A stretch of 15,953 bases of DNA from Candidatus Eiseniibacteriota bacterium (GCA_024276995.1 JAJRWB010000066.1:1-15953); one strand, 5' to 3'. Numbered from the stretch's first letter, positions 1 through 8,069 are shown. A program made the numbers and translations. The notes: generated from the sequence alone by a model not told the origin.

Positions 1-49
1 GGAGATCGACTCCGCAGTAGTGCTTGTGTTGTCCGGTGTAGAATCGCAT
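1..49 (-). CDS. IS110-family transposase, N-terminal fragment
   Basis: Read on the minus strand from the ATG at 49-47, the sequence gives MRFYTGQHKHYCGVDL and runs off the left edge of the window. This N-terminus (aromatic-Tyr-Thr followed by YCGVDL) is the typical beginning of IS110-family DEDD transposases, where the Asp of the G-[IV]-D motif is the first catalytic acidic residue. A strong ribosome binding site (CCTCC on the plus strand at 58-62, i.e. GGAGG, 8 nt from the ATG) supports the start. Only 16 residues are visible, so the group (IS110 or IS1111) cannot be decided. The identification rests on pattern recognition of a short segment, but start, motif and RBS agree. Confidence 0.75.
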   Translation of the reverse strand, partial: MRFYTGQHKHYCGVDL

Positions 50-57
50 AATTAATA

Positions 58-62
58 CCTCC
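58..62 (-). promoter_or_regulatory. Ribosome binding site of the IS110 transposase
   Basis: GGAGG on the minus strand, 8 nt upstream of the transposase ATG at 49-47. It decides that start and shows that 50-120 is leader rather than coding sequence. Confidence 0.7.
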
Positions 63-90
63 TGGGTTGAGTGGAAGATGGACACCACCA

Positions 91-114
91 GTCTACCCCG
101 TCATCGGGGTAGAC
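91..114. repeat. Perfect 10-bp inverted repeat in the IS110 leader
   Basis: GTCTACCCCG (91-100), a 4-nt loop TCAT (101-104), then CGGGGTAGAC (105-114): a perfect stem. It lies 42 nt upstream of the transposase start codon and close to the inferred edge of the element. It could be a structured leader, part of a guide RNA, or a target-site palindrome. There is no T-tract on either side, so it is not an intrinsic terminator. Confidence 0.8.
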
Positions 115-122
115 CCCAGGGG

Positions 123-2236
123 GCCTTGATGAGGATCAAGCAGATCACCTCGACGGCCACAGACAACAGGGGGAACACGTCCGAGTTCAGCAACTGCATT
201 CCCGTGGAGGATGGCGGCGGTGTGGTGATCGTCAATTCGACAGGCGACGCCGGTGACATCCATCCGGGCGACGGGAATTGCAGCACCGGCGGCGTCAACT
301 CGGAGGCTCAGGTGGAGTGCACGCTCCGCGCGGCGATCGAGGAGGTGAACGCGCAAGGGGGATTCCAGAAGGTGATCTTCGATGTCCCCGGTGAATCGCC
401 TTTCACGATTTCCCCGGCGGCCGGGCTGCCCGCCGTCGCGGGGCAGGCCGAAGTGGATGCCACTACGCAGATCGGGTTCGGTGGCACGCCGGTGGTCGAG
501 ATCGACGGGAGCGACGCGGGCACATCCGACGGGCTTACACTTTCAGGAAGCGACGTGACCGTTCGCGGTTTCGCGATCAACCGGTTCGGCGGGAACGGCA
601 TCGTCCTCGGCGGAAGCGGAACGCATGTTGTCGAACTCAACTACATAGGAACGGATGTCGGGGGAACGGCGGACCTCGGGAACGGGGGGCACGGTCTGTT
701 GGTGAGTGACGGCGACCACAACCGGATCGGCAGCAGAGAAGCCGGCATGGCGAATGTGATCGTCTACAACGACAGCGACGGCGTGCATCTTTCCGCCGGC
801 CTGGCGAACTCGATTTCCCGGAATTCGATCCGTTCGAACGGCCGTCTCGGGATCAACCTCGTGGGAGGGAGCGAGACGGTCGAGGGTGTTACGTCGAACG
901 ACGACGGCGACGCGGACACGGGACCGAACGATCTTCAGAATTATCCGACCTTGAACAGCGCCGTTCTAGGCGGCGATCTACTGGAAATCGAAGGGACGCT
1001 CACCGGCTTCGCGGAGGCGACCTACACGATCGAGCTCTTTGGAAACGACACGTGCGATTCATCTGACTTCGGAGAGGGAAGAGAACCTATCTCGGCTCCT
1101 TCGATCTGACGTACACCGGCGGCGCGCCCACGTTCCAGGTGACACTCCCCCTTGACGGCAAACCGGCCGGTGACTTCGTCACGGCGACGGCAACCGATGC
1201 CGAATCGAACACATCCGAGTTCTCGCATTGCGCGGCCGTGGAGATAGCGCCCCTCGTCTTGACCCTAGGCGTTCTGCGCAATCCGTTTCTCGGTCAGTTC
1301 CTTGATATCTACATGGTCGCGTCCACCGAGTTGGATACGCAGTCTGTCGCGTTGACGGTCGGTGGTGAGGACGTGCCGATGGCACTCGCTGACAGCGCGG
1401 TGAATCTGTGGAAGGGCGACTACGAGATCACCGGGAGCGCCACGCTGCCGATCGAAGTGTGCGCGACAAGCCCGGCGGATAGCTCCGATTGCGCGTCCAC
1501 ATCGGTGGCGGCGCTCTTCGCGAAGCGGGGAGAGCCTGTCGACCTGTGGAGCGGCGATCACCGATTCAGGTTTCTCCTCTCCGCCGGCGACGTCGCCAAA
1601 GACGGCATTATCGTGATCATTCCATCGACCGACCCCCGATCGCTACCGCCATCGCCAAAGGAAAAGTTCCCGGCGCCAGTCGTGTCGGACAGCGCGGCGG
1701 GTGACTCGCCGGCGGCCTATACGGTCGGCGCATCGAACCTGGCGGAGCAAAGCGCGATCACCGTCGAGTTCCGCTACAGCGACTTCGCCCTCCCCCCCGG
1801 CACGGAGCTGTCGCAACTATATATCCAGCATGTGGGCGTCGGACGGCGTCCCTCGGTTGTCGATCCGATTGACGAAGTGGTACGGGCAACCGTCGAGAAG
1901 CCCGGCAGGTTCGAGCTTCGCATCGGATCGACCGGCGCGGGACGAACCGCCGATGCTCGCTTTCTGCGGCTCGATCCCAACTATCCCAATCCGTTCAATC
2001 CTTCGACCATGATCCAATACGAGTTGCAGACCAGCCAGCACGTGCGTCTCACCGTTTACGACGCGCTCGGGCGCCGGGCGGCCCAACTGATCGATGAAAT
2101 CGTCCCCGCGGGAGTTCACCGGTTGCCGTGGAACGCGACGACCGGCAGCGGCCGGGCTCTTGCGTCGGGAGTCTATTTCCTCCGCCTCGAAACTTCCCAC
2201 GGCGAGGCTACACGAAAGGTGGTGCTCGTCCGATGA
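123..2236 (+). pseudogene. Beta-helix / CSLREA surface protein with C-terminal sorting domain; 5'-truncated and frameshifted
   Basis: Two open segments in different frames form one protein: about 123-1109 and the frame that is open through to 2236. The first begins inside a repeat ending (TATDNRGNTSEFSNC), then has a CSLREA-like motif (CTLRAAIEEVN) and a right-handed beta-helix-like region ending in DDGDADTGPNDLQNYPTL. A second copy of the repeat ending (TATDAESNTSEFSHC) lies in the other frame. The extreme C-terminus (NYPNPFNPSTMIQYEL to GVYFLRL) is a FlgD-Ig/type A sorting-like domain, typical of proteins exported to the cell surface in FCB-like bacteria. One base is missing, or two are extra, at about 1075-1085: the expected TYLGSFDLTYTGG continues only in the shifted frame. 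The ATG at 78 lies in the IS110 leader and is probably not a native start. Its last 4 nt overlap the next gene's ATG. Confidence 0.75.
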
Positions 2237-2844
2237 GAGGGAGAAAATGGATCGGACTCGTCTGCGCCATGTGCGTGGTGGTCGCTTTGGGAGGGTGCGG
2301 AGGCTCCGGTTCAGCTACCGGTCCGGGCCAGAACCCCACACTTGTCGATCAAGGATGGTCCGCGTTCGAAGCCGGGGACTTCGTGGGCGCGAAATCCGAC
2401 TTCGAGCAGGCCGTTGCCGAAGACTCCACAAGCAGCGCCGCCCGCAACGGGCTCGGCTGGGCGGACATGATGCTCGGCAACCTTCCCGACGCGGTGGAGA
2501 GCTTCGACAGAGCGCTGGCAGACGGGTTCACCGGCGCCGACCCGCACGCGGGAAAAGCGATTTTGCTGCGCGATCTGGATCCGGTCGACTATGGTGCCGC
2601 GATCGCCTCCGCCGGCGCGGCGCTGGCGATCGATTCCGCCTATGCGTTCACGCATGACACGGATCTCGACTGGAAGGACCTCCGACTGATCCTGGCCCAA
2701 TCCCATTTCGCGCTCGGCGAGTACGTCGAGGCGAATGCCCAGGTCGGTGAACTGGGAGGCGCTGTTCAGGATCCCGATTCGACCACTTTCGTCGAGAGCC
2801 TGCTCGCGGAGATCGATCGCTTGGGAGAAGTCATCGAAGGGTGA
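2233..2844 (+). CDS. TPR-containing lipoprotein
   Basis: 203 residues. The start is the ATG at 2233, which overlaps the upstream stop (ATGA), suggesting translational coupling; an upstream in-frame ATG at 2128 would place the signal peptide inside the protein and is rejected. The N-terminus is a lipoprotein signal: Arg/Lys at 2-5, a hydrophobic stretch at 7-19 and the lipobox LGGC with Cys22 as the lipidated residue, followed by a Gly/Ser linker. Residues about 37-100 form tetratricopeptide-like helices (GWSAFEAGDFVGAKSDFEQAV, then GLGWADMMLGNLPDAVESF). The C-terminal part (150-203) is also helical with TPR character. It probably acts as a scaffold at the outer membrane. Its partner is not evident, although the upstream sorting-domain protein is a natural candidate. 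Confidence 0.85.
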   Translation: MRGRKWIGLVCAMCVVVALGGCGGSGSATGPGQNPTLVDQGWSAFEAGDFVGAKSDFEQAVAEDSTSSAARNGLGWADMMLGNLPDAVESFDRALADGFTGADPHAGKAILLRDLDPVDYGAAIASAGAALAIDSAYAFTHDTDLDWKDLRLILAQSHFALGEYVEANAQVGELGGAVQDPDSTTFVESLLAEIDRLGEVIEG

Positions 2845-2873
2845 TCGCGGTACGGCCGGCTCACGCCCGCTCG

Positions 2874-3944
2874 TCACTCGCTCTCGACAATACGTGTCAC
2901 CGGCCTCCCACAGCGGACGCAGCGTCCCTTCAGCACCAGCTTCTTTCGCTGCATCCGTCCGCCGAGAAGCTCCATCGACGCGTTCTTTCCGCAACGGCTG
3001 CAGAAAACGTTGTTCAAGATCCGCATGCGCAGCGACGGATCGATGCTCTCCCACCGCTTCATGGCGGTGGCGCTGAACGTCGGCTTCCTCTCCGCCGCGC
3101 CCGTCCTCACCCGAGTGCCCGCTCCCGTGCTCGGTCCACCGCCGGCACCGTCCTTCTCGGCTTCCTCGGTTACCGGTCGGCCCGCGAGGCCGCGCTTCTC
3201 CCATGGGGTACCGCGCCACCCCTTGATCAACCCCGCATCCCGGCAGACCGGGCACGCCCACTGGATCTCCAACCCGTCGGGCGGAAGGGGAATCGCCTGG
3301 ATCATCGCACGGCACGCTTTCCGGTTCGGCCGGCGGCGGCAGCGCACGGGCGGCAATTCGTCGCCGGGTGAAAAGAGACTCACCGTGTAGGCGACAATCG
3401 ACCCGAAGTACTCGACGAGTTTCGCCGTCGACGCCGGGAGAGGATGGACCTCCCCGTTTTCATCGAGAAAATGTCCCAAGTCGGTGCTCCAGAAAGTCGG
3501 TCTCTTCTCTTTCGGCTTCTTCTTCGACTTCGCCGCTTTTCGTATCATCGCCTTCGTTTTCTTCGACAAAGCTTCGGCGGTCACCGGGTCGAAGATGCCG
3601 GCCAACACCGCTCTCACGGGATCGTCCGGAAGCAGTTTGTCGCCGTTCCAAAGTCGGTCATCGTAAAGACGCTCGATGTGGGCGATCTTGCCGTATAGGT
3701 CGTCGAGCTTCTTCTCCTTGCGGGGATTCTCCGCATGGTTCGCTTCCGCCGCAATCCAGCCGAGGAAGTCATCCAGGTCACCGAGGGTGAACTCGCCGAC
3801 GAAATCGCCGCCCTTGTCGACTTTTCTGAAGCGCTTCACATATTCATCGTCGAGCAGGAGGAGCTCGTCGAGCAGCTTCTTTTCCCGCCCTGTGATGTGG
3901 ACCGGCACCTTCTCGCCGGGGCGGATCTTCTTTCGTCGCGACAT
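2874..3944 (-). CDS. Uncharacterised protein with two predicted zinc ribbons
   Basis: 356 residues from the ATG at 3944-3942, chosen because GGAGG lies 7 nt upstream; the open frame extends to 4034 but that extension has no such signal. The N-terminal half (1-150) is charged and helical (VPVHITGREKKLLDELLLLDD, then EAEANH-type and Lys-rich segments). A first four-Cys site is C202, C211, C231, C234, with a segment (CRRRPNRKAC ... CPVCRDAGLIKGW) that I associate with widespread uncharacterised bacterial proteins. A Gly/Thr-rich linker (260-285) leads to a second treble-clef or ribbon-like site: C315, C318, C342, C345 (CSRCG ... CVRCG). No catalytic motif is visible. It converges with the lipoprotein gene (29-nt gap) and diverges from the protease-like gene. 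Nucleic-acid binding is possible but not shown. Confidence 0.8.
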   Translation of the reverse strand: MSRRKKIRPGEKVPVHITGREKKLLDELLLLDDEYVKRFRKVDKGGDFVGEFTLGDLDDFLGWIAAEANHAENPRKEKKLDDLYGKIAHIERLYDDRLWNGDKLLPDDPVRAVLAGIFDPVTAEALSKKTKAMIRKAAKSKKKPKEKRPTFWSTDLGHFLDENGEVHPLPASTAKLVEYFGSIVAYTVSLFSPGDELPPVRCRRRPNRKACRAMIQAIPLPPDGLEIQWACPVCRDAGLIKGWRGTPWEKRGLAGRPVTEEAEKDGAGGGPSTGAGTRVRTGAAERKPTFSATAMKRWESIDPSLRMRILNNVFCSRCGKNASMELLGGRMQRKKLVLKGRCVRCGRPVTRIVESE

Positions 3945-3951
3945 CGTCGAA

Positions 3952-3956
3952 CCTCC
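3952..3956 (-). promoter_or_regulatory. Ribosome binding site deciding the zinc-ribbon protein start
   Basis: GGAGG on the minus strand (CCTCC on plus), 7 nt upstream of the ATG at 3944-3942. This is why the shorter start was chosen over the in-frame ATG at 4034. Confidence 0.75.
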
Positions 3957-4202
3957 AGGGTGATCGCTTCGGGCCCGCGGCGACTTTCGGCCCGCGGCGG
4001 CGGGCTCAGCACGGCCCATACGAAGATTGTACAACAGCGCGGCCCCGCCCGCATCAGATTGTGGGGTCGTGAGAAGACCCCTCCCCCATATTCCCCTTGC
4101 CCCACACCTCCTCCCACTCTAAACTATTGACCCGGGAGCGGATGTCGCCGGCGCTCCCCGCTTATTTTCTTACCGGGCCGCTTACCGCCGGAGCGCTTTC
4201 TC
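3957..4202. other. Divergent intergenic region
   Basis: About 245 nt between the minus-strand zinc-ribbon gene and the plus-strand protease-like gene. It must hold promoters for both. A plausible plus-strand promoter is listed separately. On the minus strand a TACAAT hexamer (4031-4026) could be a -10 box but has no good -35 partner. A 6-bp inverted repeat, GGGGTC (4063-4068) and GACCCC (4076-4081), could be an operator. The two GGCCCGCGGCG copies near 3973 and 3988 form a short direct repeat. No convincing ORF. Confidence 0.5.
4097..4125 (+). promoter_or_regulatory. Candidate sigma-70-type promoter of the protease/sigma-factor operon
   Basis: TTGCCC (4097-4102), a 17-nt spacer and TAAACT (4120-4125), matching the consensus at 4 of 6 positions in each box. 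It would start transcription about 70 nt upstream of the ATG at 4203. A nearby TTGACC (4127-4132) has no -10 box at the right distance. Confidence 0.35.
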
Positions 4203-6395
4203 ATGGATGACCTGAGATTCCTGGAGCGAAGCTACGAGGAGCTTACGCGTTTCCTGCGGAGCCGATCGGCTTCCGGCGCGCGGCTCCTCGCGATCTCGCG
4301 CTTCATCGAAGAGATTCCGTCGGATCTGCGCGGGGGGAAGTACTATCTCGAAGAGCTGGCGCCCGCTTTTGACGCGGCGCTCCACGAAATCGACGGCGAT
4401 CTGAGGGATCCGGAGGTGCTCCGCCTCGCGGACGCGGCATTCGAAGCGCTCTCGTCCGCCGGTCTGCTTCCACCGGAAGCCGTCGCTCCCGCGGCGCTCG
4501 ATGCCGGCACACCGATCACGAGCGGGCCCGCCGGGCATTCTCCCGCCCAGATCCATGTCGTCGTTCCGCTGGTGCGGGAACTCCCTCCCACGCTCGCGCA
4601 GGGAGGCGGGATCCACGCCGCCGGCTCGATCGTGGAGATCACCGCGATCCCGCGCGCGGCCCGCTGGAGGCGCCCCAAATTCCGATGGAACAACGGCAAC
4701 GTCGAGGAGGCGGTAGGCGATCTCCGTTCGCTCCACGATGTCACCGCCGACGCCCTTCTCGCGGCGAAGGAGGCGGTAACGTCGCGCTCCCGCGGACTCC
4801 GTAGAAGCACGGAGCCGTTGTCCGCCGTCGCCTTCGACTTCTCCCTCCCCGAGAAGGTGATCCCCGTGGTGGGCGACTCGGCGGGCCTCGCTCTCGCCGC
4901 AGCCGCCGCGTGTGTTTATTCCGGCGCACTCAAGGGACGCGCTCCCCGACGTATACTCCCCGGTGTCGCCTGGACCGGCCGCGTCGAACCGTCGGGTGAA
5001 GTGAAGCCCGTCGATTCCGTCACGCTCAGGGCGAAACTTCGCGCCGCGTTCTTCGCGGGGCGAAGGACGTTCGTCCTCCCACGCGGCCAGGGAATCGCCG
5101 CCGCAAAGATCCTGCAGAGCGACAACCTCGCCATGAAAATCATCGAAGTCGGACACGTCGCGGAAATCTTCGATCATGAAACTCTTTTCAAGCCGTGGAG
5201 CTTTCCCCCCGAACTCGTCCGCTTCCTCAAGTTGCGTCCGTTCCGGCGCGCCTTCCGGCGCGTCACCGTCGCGGCCGCGCTCCTCGGCATCATCTATGCC
5301 GCCCCCTGGCTGGCGGAACTTGCCGGCGTTCACTTCTACACATGGTGGCACCCCGCCCCGGAGTGGGCGAAAGCGCAGGTGGAACTACTCGACGAGCTCT
5401 ATACGATCAAAGTCGATGTGCCCGGTCTGGAGCGTCCGATCGTGATCCACGAGAGCGCCCAGGTGGCGTTCACCCAGATCGTTCCCGACCTCGATGTTGG
5501 CGGGCCGGGCAAGGTGTACCTCGTCTACGGATGCAGCTGGGGAACGCGCGACCCGAGCCCCGGTAAAGTGATCGCCTTCGACCTGGAAGGAGAGAAGCCG
5601 CTCTGGACGTACGTGCTCACGTCCACGGGTCTCCCTTACGATCCGTGGGGCGACGATGTCGAAGGGACTCTTTCGGTGAAAACGGGGTGCGCGGGCGACG
5701 TGGACGGCGACGGCCGCTCCTAAGTGCTCGTCATCGGAAGCCTCCAGCCGTGGTCGCCCACGTTCCTCTGGCTTTTCGGCGGTGACGGCCGCCCGCGCGG
5801 GGTGCTCTTTCATATGGGGCATCTCGAATACCTCACCATACGCGATCTCGACGCCGACGGTGTCCCCGAAATCATCATCGAGGGAATTCACAACGCGAGC
5901 AACGGTCTGAGCCTGATCTCCCTTCATGCCGATCAGCTCGAACCGTTCCACGAGGAAGGCGCACCCGTGTCCAACAGCGCCGCTGGTGAATCCGCCTCTT
6001 CATGGAACCCGGAAGCGCAGCCGTGCGATTTCCACATGATCATCCCGATGATCCCCGGTCTTTCCGAGGTGGAAGGCCGGCCGAATCTCGGGGTCAAGCG
6101 GGAATTGTCGTTCCTCCCCGCGCACGACGGATGGTATAATACAGAGGTCGATATCAATGTTCTCATAGGAGCCAGGAACACATCCGACTACATCTTGACC
6201 GTCAATCCGCGGGGCGAGGCGGTAGGGATCTACGCCAACGCGCCACTCGCCGAAAGAGCGCGCTACTGGCTCTCGGAAGGGCTGACCGATATCGATTTCG
6301 CGTCCGCCGAAGTGATGGAGAAGTGGATCCGCATGGCCCGAACGACCGACACGATACGACTCGACTGGAAGAGTGACGGGGAGACTTCGCGTTGA
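4203..6395 (+). pseudogene. Lon-like (S16) protease domain, membrane segment and FG-GAP-like repeats, interrupted by an in-frame TAA
   Basis: One continuous frame of 731 codons including the final stop, broken only by TAA at 5721-5723 (codon 507). Residues 1-100 are helical. Residues about 140-330 resemble the Lon proteolytic domain: GDSAGLALA with Ser226 corresponds to the DGPSAG motif, and the TGRVEPSGEVKPV...LRAKLRAA segment places Lys278 at the catalytic-lysine position, so the Ser-Lys dyad looks intact. There is no AAA+ ATPase part. A hydrophobic stretch at about 354-373 is a likely membrane helix. Beyond it lie beta-propeller-like sequence and two Ca-binding FG-GAP-type loops (DVDGDGRS and DLDADGVPE). 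The TAA replaces the position where GDGRSE is expected, which fits a GAA to TAA change. If real, translation ends at residue 506 and the second loop (5724-6395) is lost, unless there is read-through or reinitiation (GTG at 5724). GGAG about 9 nt upstream supports the ATG at 4203. Confidence 0.7.
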
Positions 6396-7054
6396 CACTT
6401 CCCGCCGCCACCGACTGGAATCTCATCGTCCGCGGCTGTATCGACGGCGACCGTCTCGCGTGGGAAACGCTCGTCTCCGCATCACGCCCCATGATCATCG
6501 GCGTGCTTCACCGCCGCATCGGCGACGTGGAAATCGCCCGCGATCTCGCCCAGGACGTTTTTCTCCGCCTCGTGGAAAACGGCTGCCGCCGCCTTCGCGC
6601 CTTCGACCCGGAGCGCAACGTACCGCTCCTCTCCTACCTGCGCGTGATCGCCGTGAACCTTTCGATCGACTGGAGCCGCGGCCGGCACGCGAAGGCGCGC
6701 GGACGGACGATCGCTCTCGAAGAACTGGTCGATCGTCTCGTCGAACCGCCGTGCGTGGAGAAGCTCCTCGCCGCCGGCGCCGTCCACGACGCGGTGGAGG
6801 AACTCCCCGATCGCGAGCGACTCGCTGTCCGGTTGATGCTCGACGGACTCAAGACGAAGGAGATCGCGCGGATCATGGGGCTTTCGGACGGAGGGGTATC
6901 GGCGCTCCATTTCCGGGCACGCCGGAAGCTCGCGACGCTCCTCGAAGGAGGTTGGGCGGATCCAGGCTCGGCGGGCGGCGATGCGCGACCCGCCCACCGC
7001 GGGGCGAACTCCGAGCACACGAAGAATCGTTCCGCGGGGGGGGCATCCGAATGA
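6392..7054 (+). CDS. ECF-type RNA polymerase sigma factor (sigma-70 family)
   Basis: 220 residues from a TTG start whose last two bases overlap the upstream TGA (TTGA), implying translational coupling. Region 2 lies at about 25-97: helices around RDLAQDVFLRLVE, then PLLSYLRVIAVNLSIDWSRGR, the usual core-binding and -10-recognition segment. Region 4 lies at about 132-185: AVEELPDRERLAVRLML, then the helix-turn-helix LKTKEIARIMGLSDGGVSALHFRARRKL, which reads -35 elements. The last 35 residues are low-complexity, Gly/Ala/Arg-rich. Its place directly behind a predicted membrane protease domain and ahead of a zinc-finger protein suggests a regulated sigma/anti-sigma system. Its target promoters are not evident here. 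Confidence 0.9.
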   Translation: MTLPAATDWNLIVRGCIDGDRLAWETLVSASRPMIIGVLHRRIGDVEIARDLAQDVFLRLVENGCRRLRAFDPERNVPLLSYLRVIAVNLSIDWSRGRHAKARGRTIALEELVDRLVEPPCVEKLLAAGAVHDAVEELPDRERLAVRLMLDGLKTKEIARIMGLSDGGVSALHFRARRKLATLLEGGWADPGSAGGDARPAHRGANSEHTKNRSAGGASE

Positions 7055-7178
7055 CCGGCCGGCACAACACCTCCGCCGGCACAGCGTATCGATTCGAGGA
7101 CGCGGTATCGAGGTTCACTTCGTACATAATAATAGAAGGAGATGCGACAAAGAGGCGCGACCGGAGACTCAGGGAATC

Positions 7179-7820
7179 ATGAGCGAACATCTGACAGACT
7201 TCGAGATCCTCCTGGTATCGACCGGAAAAGCGAGCCACGGGGCGCACCAAGCGCTTCTCGATCACGCCGCCGATTGCGACGATTGCCGAGAACGGCTGGC
7301 GGAGTGCGCACGCGAACAGATCACCGCGGAGGAGATCGACTGTGCGCGCGAAGCGGATGCGGCCGCATCTCCCGGCGGGGATGATCCGGCGGCGATCCGG
7401 AAGATCGTAGACGCCGTTTCCCGGAGGCACCGGCAAATCGGGCCGGATACCGCCGGCGAGGGCGAGAGGGTGATCTCCCTTTATGAGGACGCTCCCGAAG
7501 AGAACGACGCCTCGTACGCGCTCGCAGCCAGACCCAAGCGCTCCGCCCCCGATTCTCTACCGGTTCTTCGATCGGCCGATGGCAGACTCGTGGTCCGCTT
7601 CCGAAATGTGCAGGAAGGTGACGGCTACCGCGCCTACATCATCGGCGACCTTCCCGGTACCGACGCGGACATCCGGGTCGCCTTTCCTCACCGGGATCTC
7701 GAATTCCCGGTTGACGAGAAGGGAAAGGCCGACCTTCCCGGTATCACCATCGAGGACCTCCCCCAGGGGACGATCCGGATCGGCCTGCGTCCCGGCGGTG
7801 GCGAAGGGGAAAGAGAATAA
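7179..7820 (+). CDS. Soluble zinc-finger (ZAS-like) putative anti-sigma factor
   Basis: 213 residues. The N-terminal 50 residues contain HAADCDDC, the H-x3-C-x2-C core (H29, C33, C36) of zinc-binding anti-sigma (zf-HC2) domains, with a further His at 20 or 23. Unlike most of the family there is no membrane helix. After an acidic, charged middle (50-120), a beta-rich C-terminal domain follows (LVVRFRNVQEGDGYRAYIIGDLPG ... EDLPQGTIRIGL), which might sense a ligand. It lies 124 nt behind the sigma factor gene, so it may have its own promoter; two GTATCGA copies (7086 and 7105) stand in that gap. The ATG at 7179 has a modest AGGGA upstream; the strong AGAAGGAG at 7134-7141 is not placed for it. 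The role as anti-sigma is inferred from motif and context. Confidence 0.75.
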   Translation: MSEHLTDFEILLVSTGKASHGAHQALLDHAADCDDCRERLAECAREQITAEEIDCAREADAAASPGGDDPAAIRKIVDAVSRRHRQIGPDTAGEGERVISLYEDAPEENDASYALAARPKRSAPDSLPVLRSADGRLVVRFRNVQEGDGYRAYIIGDLPGTDADIRVAFPHRDLEFPVDEKGKADLPGITIEDLPQGTIRIGLRPGGGEGERE

Positions 7821-7832
7821 AATTCATCTTTT

Positions 7833-7850
7833 CTACAAAATTATTTGTAG
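7833..7850. repeat. Perfect 7-bp inverted repeat
   Basis: CTACAAA (7833-7839), loop ATTA, TTTGTAG (7844-7850), 12 nt after the anti-sigma stop codon. The AT-rich stem without a following T-tract is more like an operator than a terminator. Confidence 0.6.
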
Positions 7851-7884
7851 TACATCCTCGCGCCGTCCTCGTTCCACCCTCTGT

Positions 7885-7913
7885 TCGACAGGCACCCCCC
7901 GGCCCGCTATTCT
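7885..7913 (+). promoter_or_regulatory. Candidate promoter of the HIRAN operon
   Basis: TCGACA (5 of 6 to TTGACA), exactly 17 nt, then TATTCT (4 of 6 to TATAAT). It would start transcription about 150 nt upstream of the ATG at 8070. No experimental or comparative support. Confidence 0.35.
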
Positions 7914-8069
7914 CTATTCCATGTGAATCGAACAAGATAGCCCTCCACTTCCATATCTCCTCCCCCTTTCGGGCGAAACCGGCATCCCCCTTGCAGTGGG
8001 AACGGCCTGAACCGCGATCCTGCGACACTCACTTCGCCAGCGGCACCACGCCGGCACGCAAGGGGAGAG

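Larger units (their letters stand above)
1..120 (-). mobile_element. 5' end of an IS110-family insertion element
   Basis: This stretch holds the start of an IS110-type transposase gene (minus strand) plus about 70 nt of non-coding leader containing a perfect 10-bp inverted repeat. To its right, from about position 123-144, plus-strand sequence abruptly becomes the middle of a repeat-protein gene, so the element's edge lies roughly between 115 and 143. IS110 elements usually lack terminal inverted repeats and target duplications, so the exact edge cannot be read from this sequence. In this family a bridge RNA is encoded in one non-coding end; the leader here is short for that, so the RNA may lie at the other, unseen end. 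Confidence 0.65.
7821..8069. other. Intergenic region before the HIRAN operon
   Basis: About 250 nt without a convincing gene. It is AT-rich at its left end, with an inverted repeat (7833-7850), and holds a candidate promoter (7885-7913). No T-tract terminator follows the anti-sigma gene. Confidence 0.5.

Noticed and set aside
78-1109. ATG at 78 as native start of the beta-helix protein
   Set aside because: The first 12-20 codons overlap the IS110 leader and its hairpin, there is no signal peptide, and the repeat unit that follows is incomplete.
2311-3315. 334-codon minus-strand frame across the lipoprotein gene
   Set aside because: Antisense shadow, overlapping two better-supported genes on both sides.
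4182-5351. 389-codon minus-strand frame opposite the Lon-like gene
   Set aside because: Antisense shadow typical of GC-rich DNA: Arg/Gly/Glu-rich with no domain, while the plus strand has recognisable motifs.
7142-7384. Small ORF starting right after AGAAGGAG
   Set aside because: The RBS is directly adjacent to the ATG with no spacing, and the product is an Arg-rich shadow of the zinc-finger protein frame.
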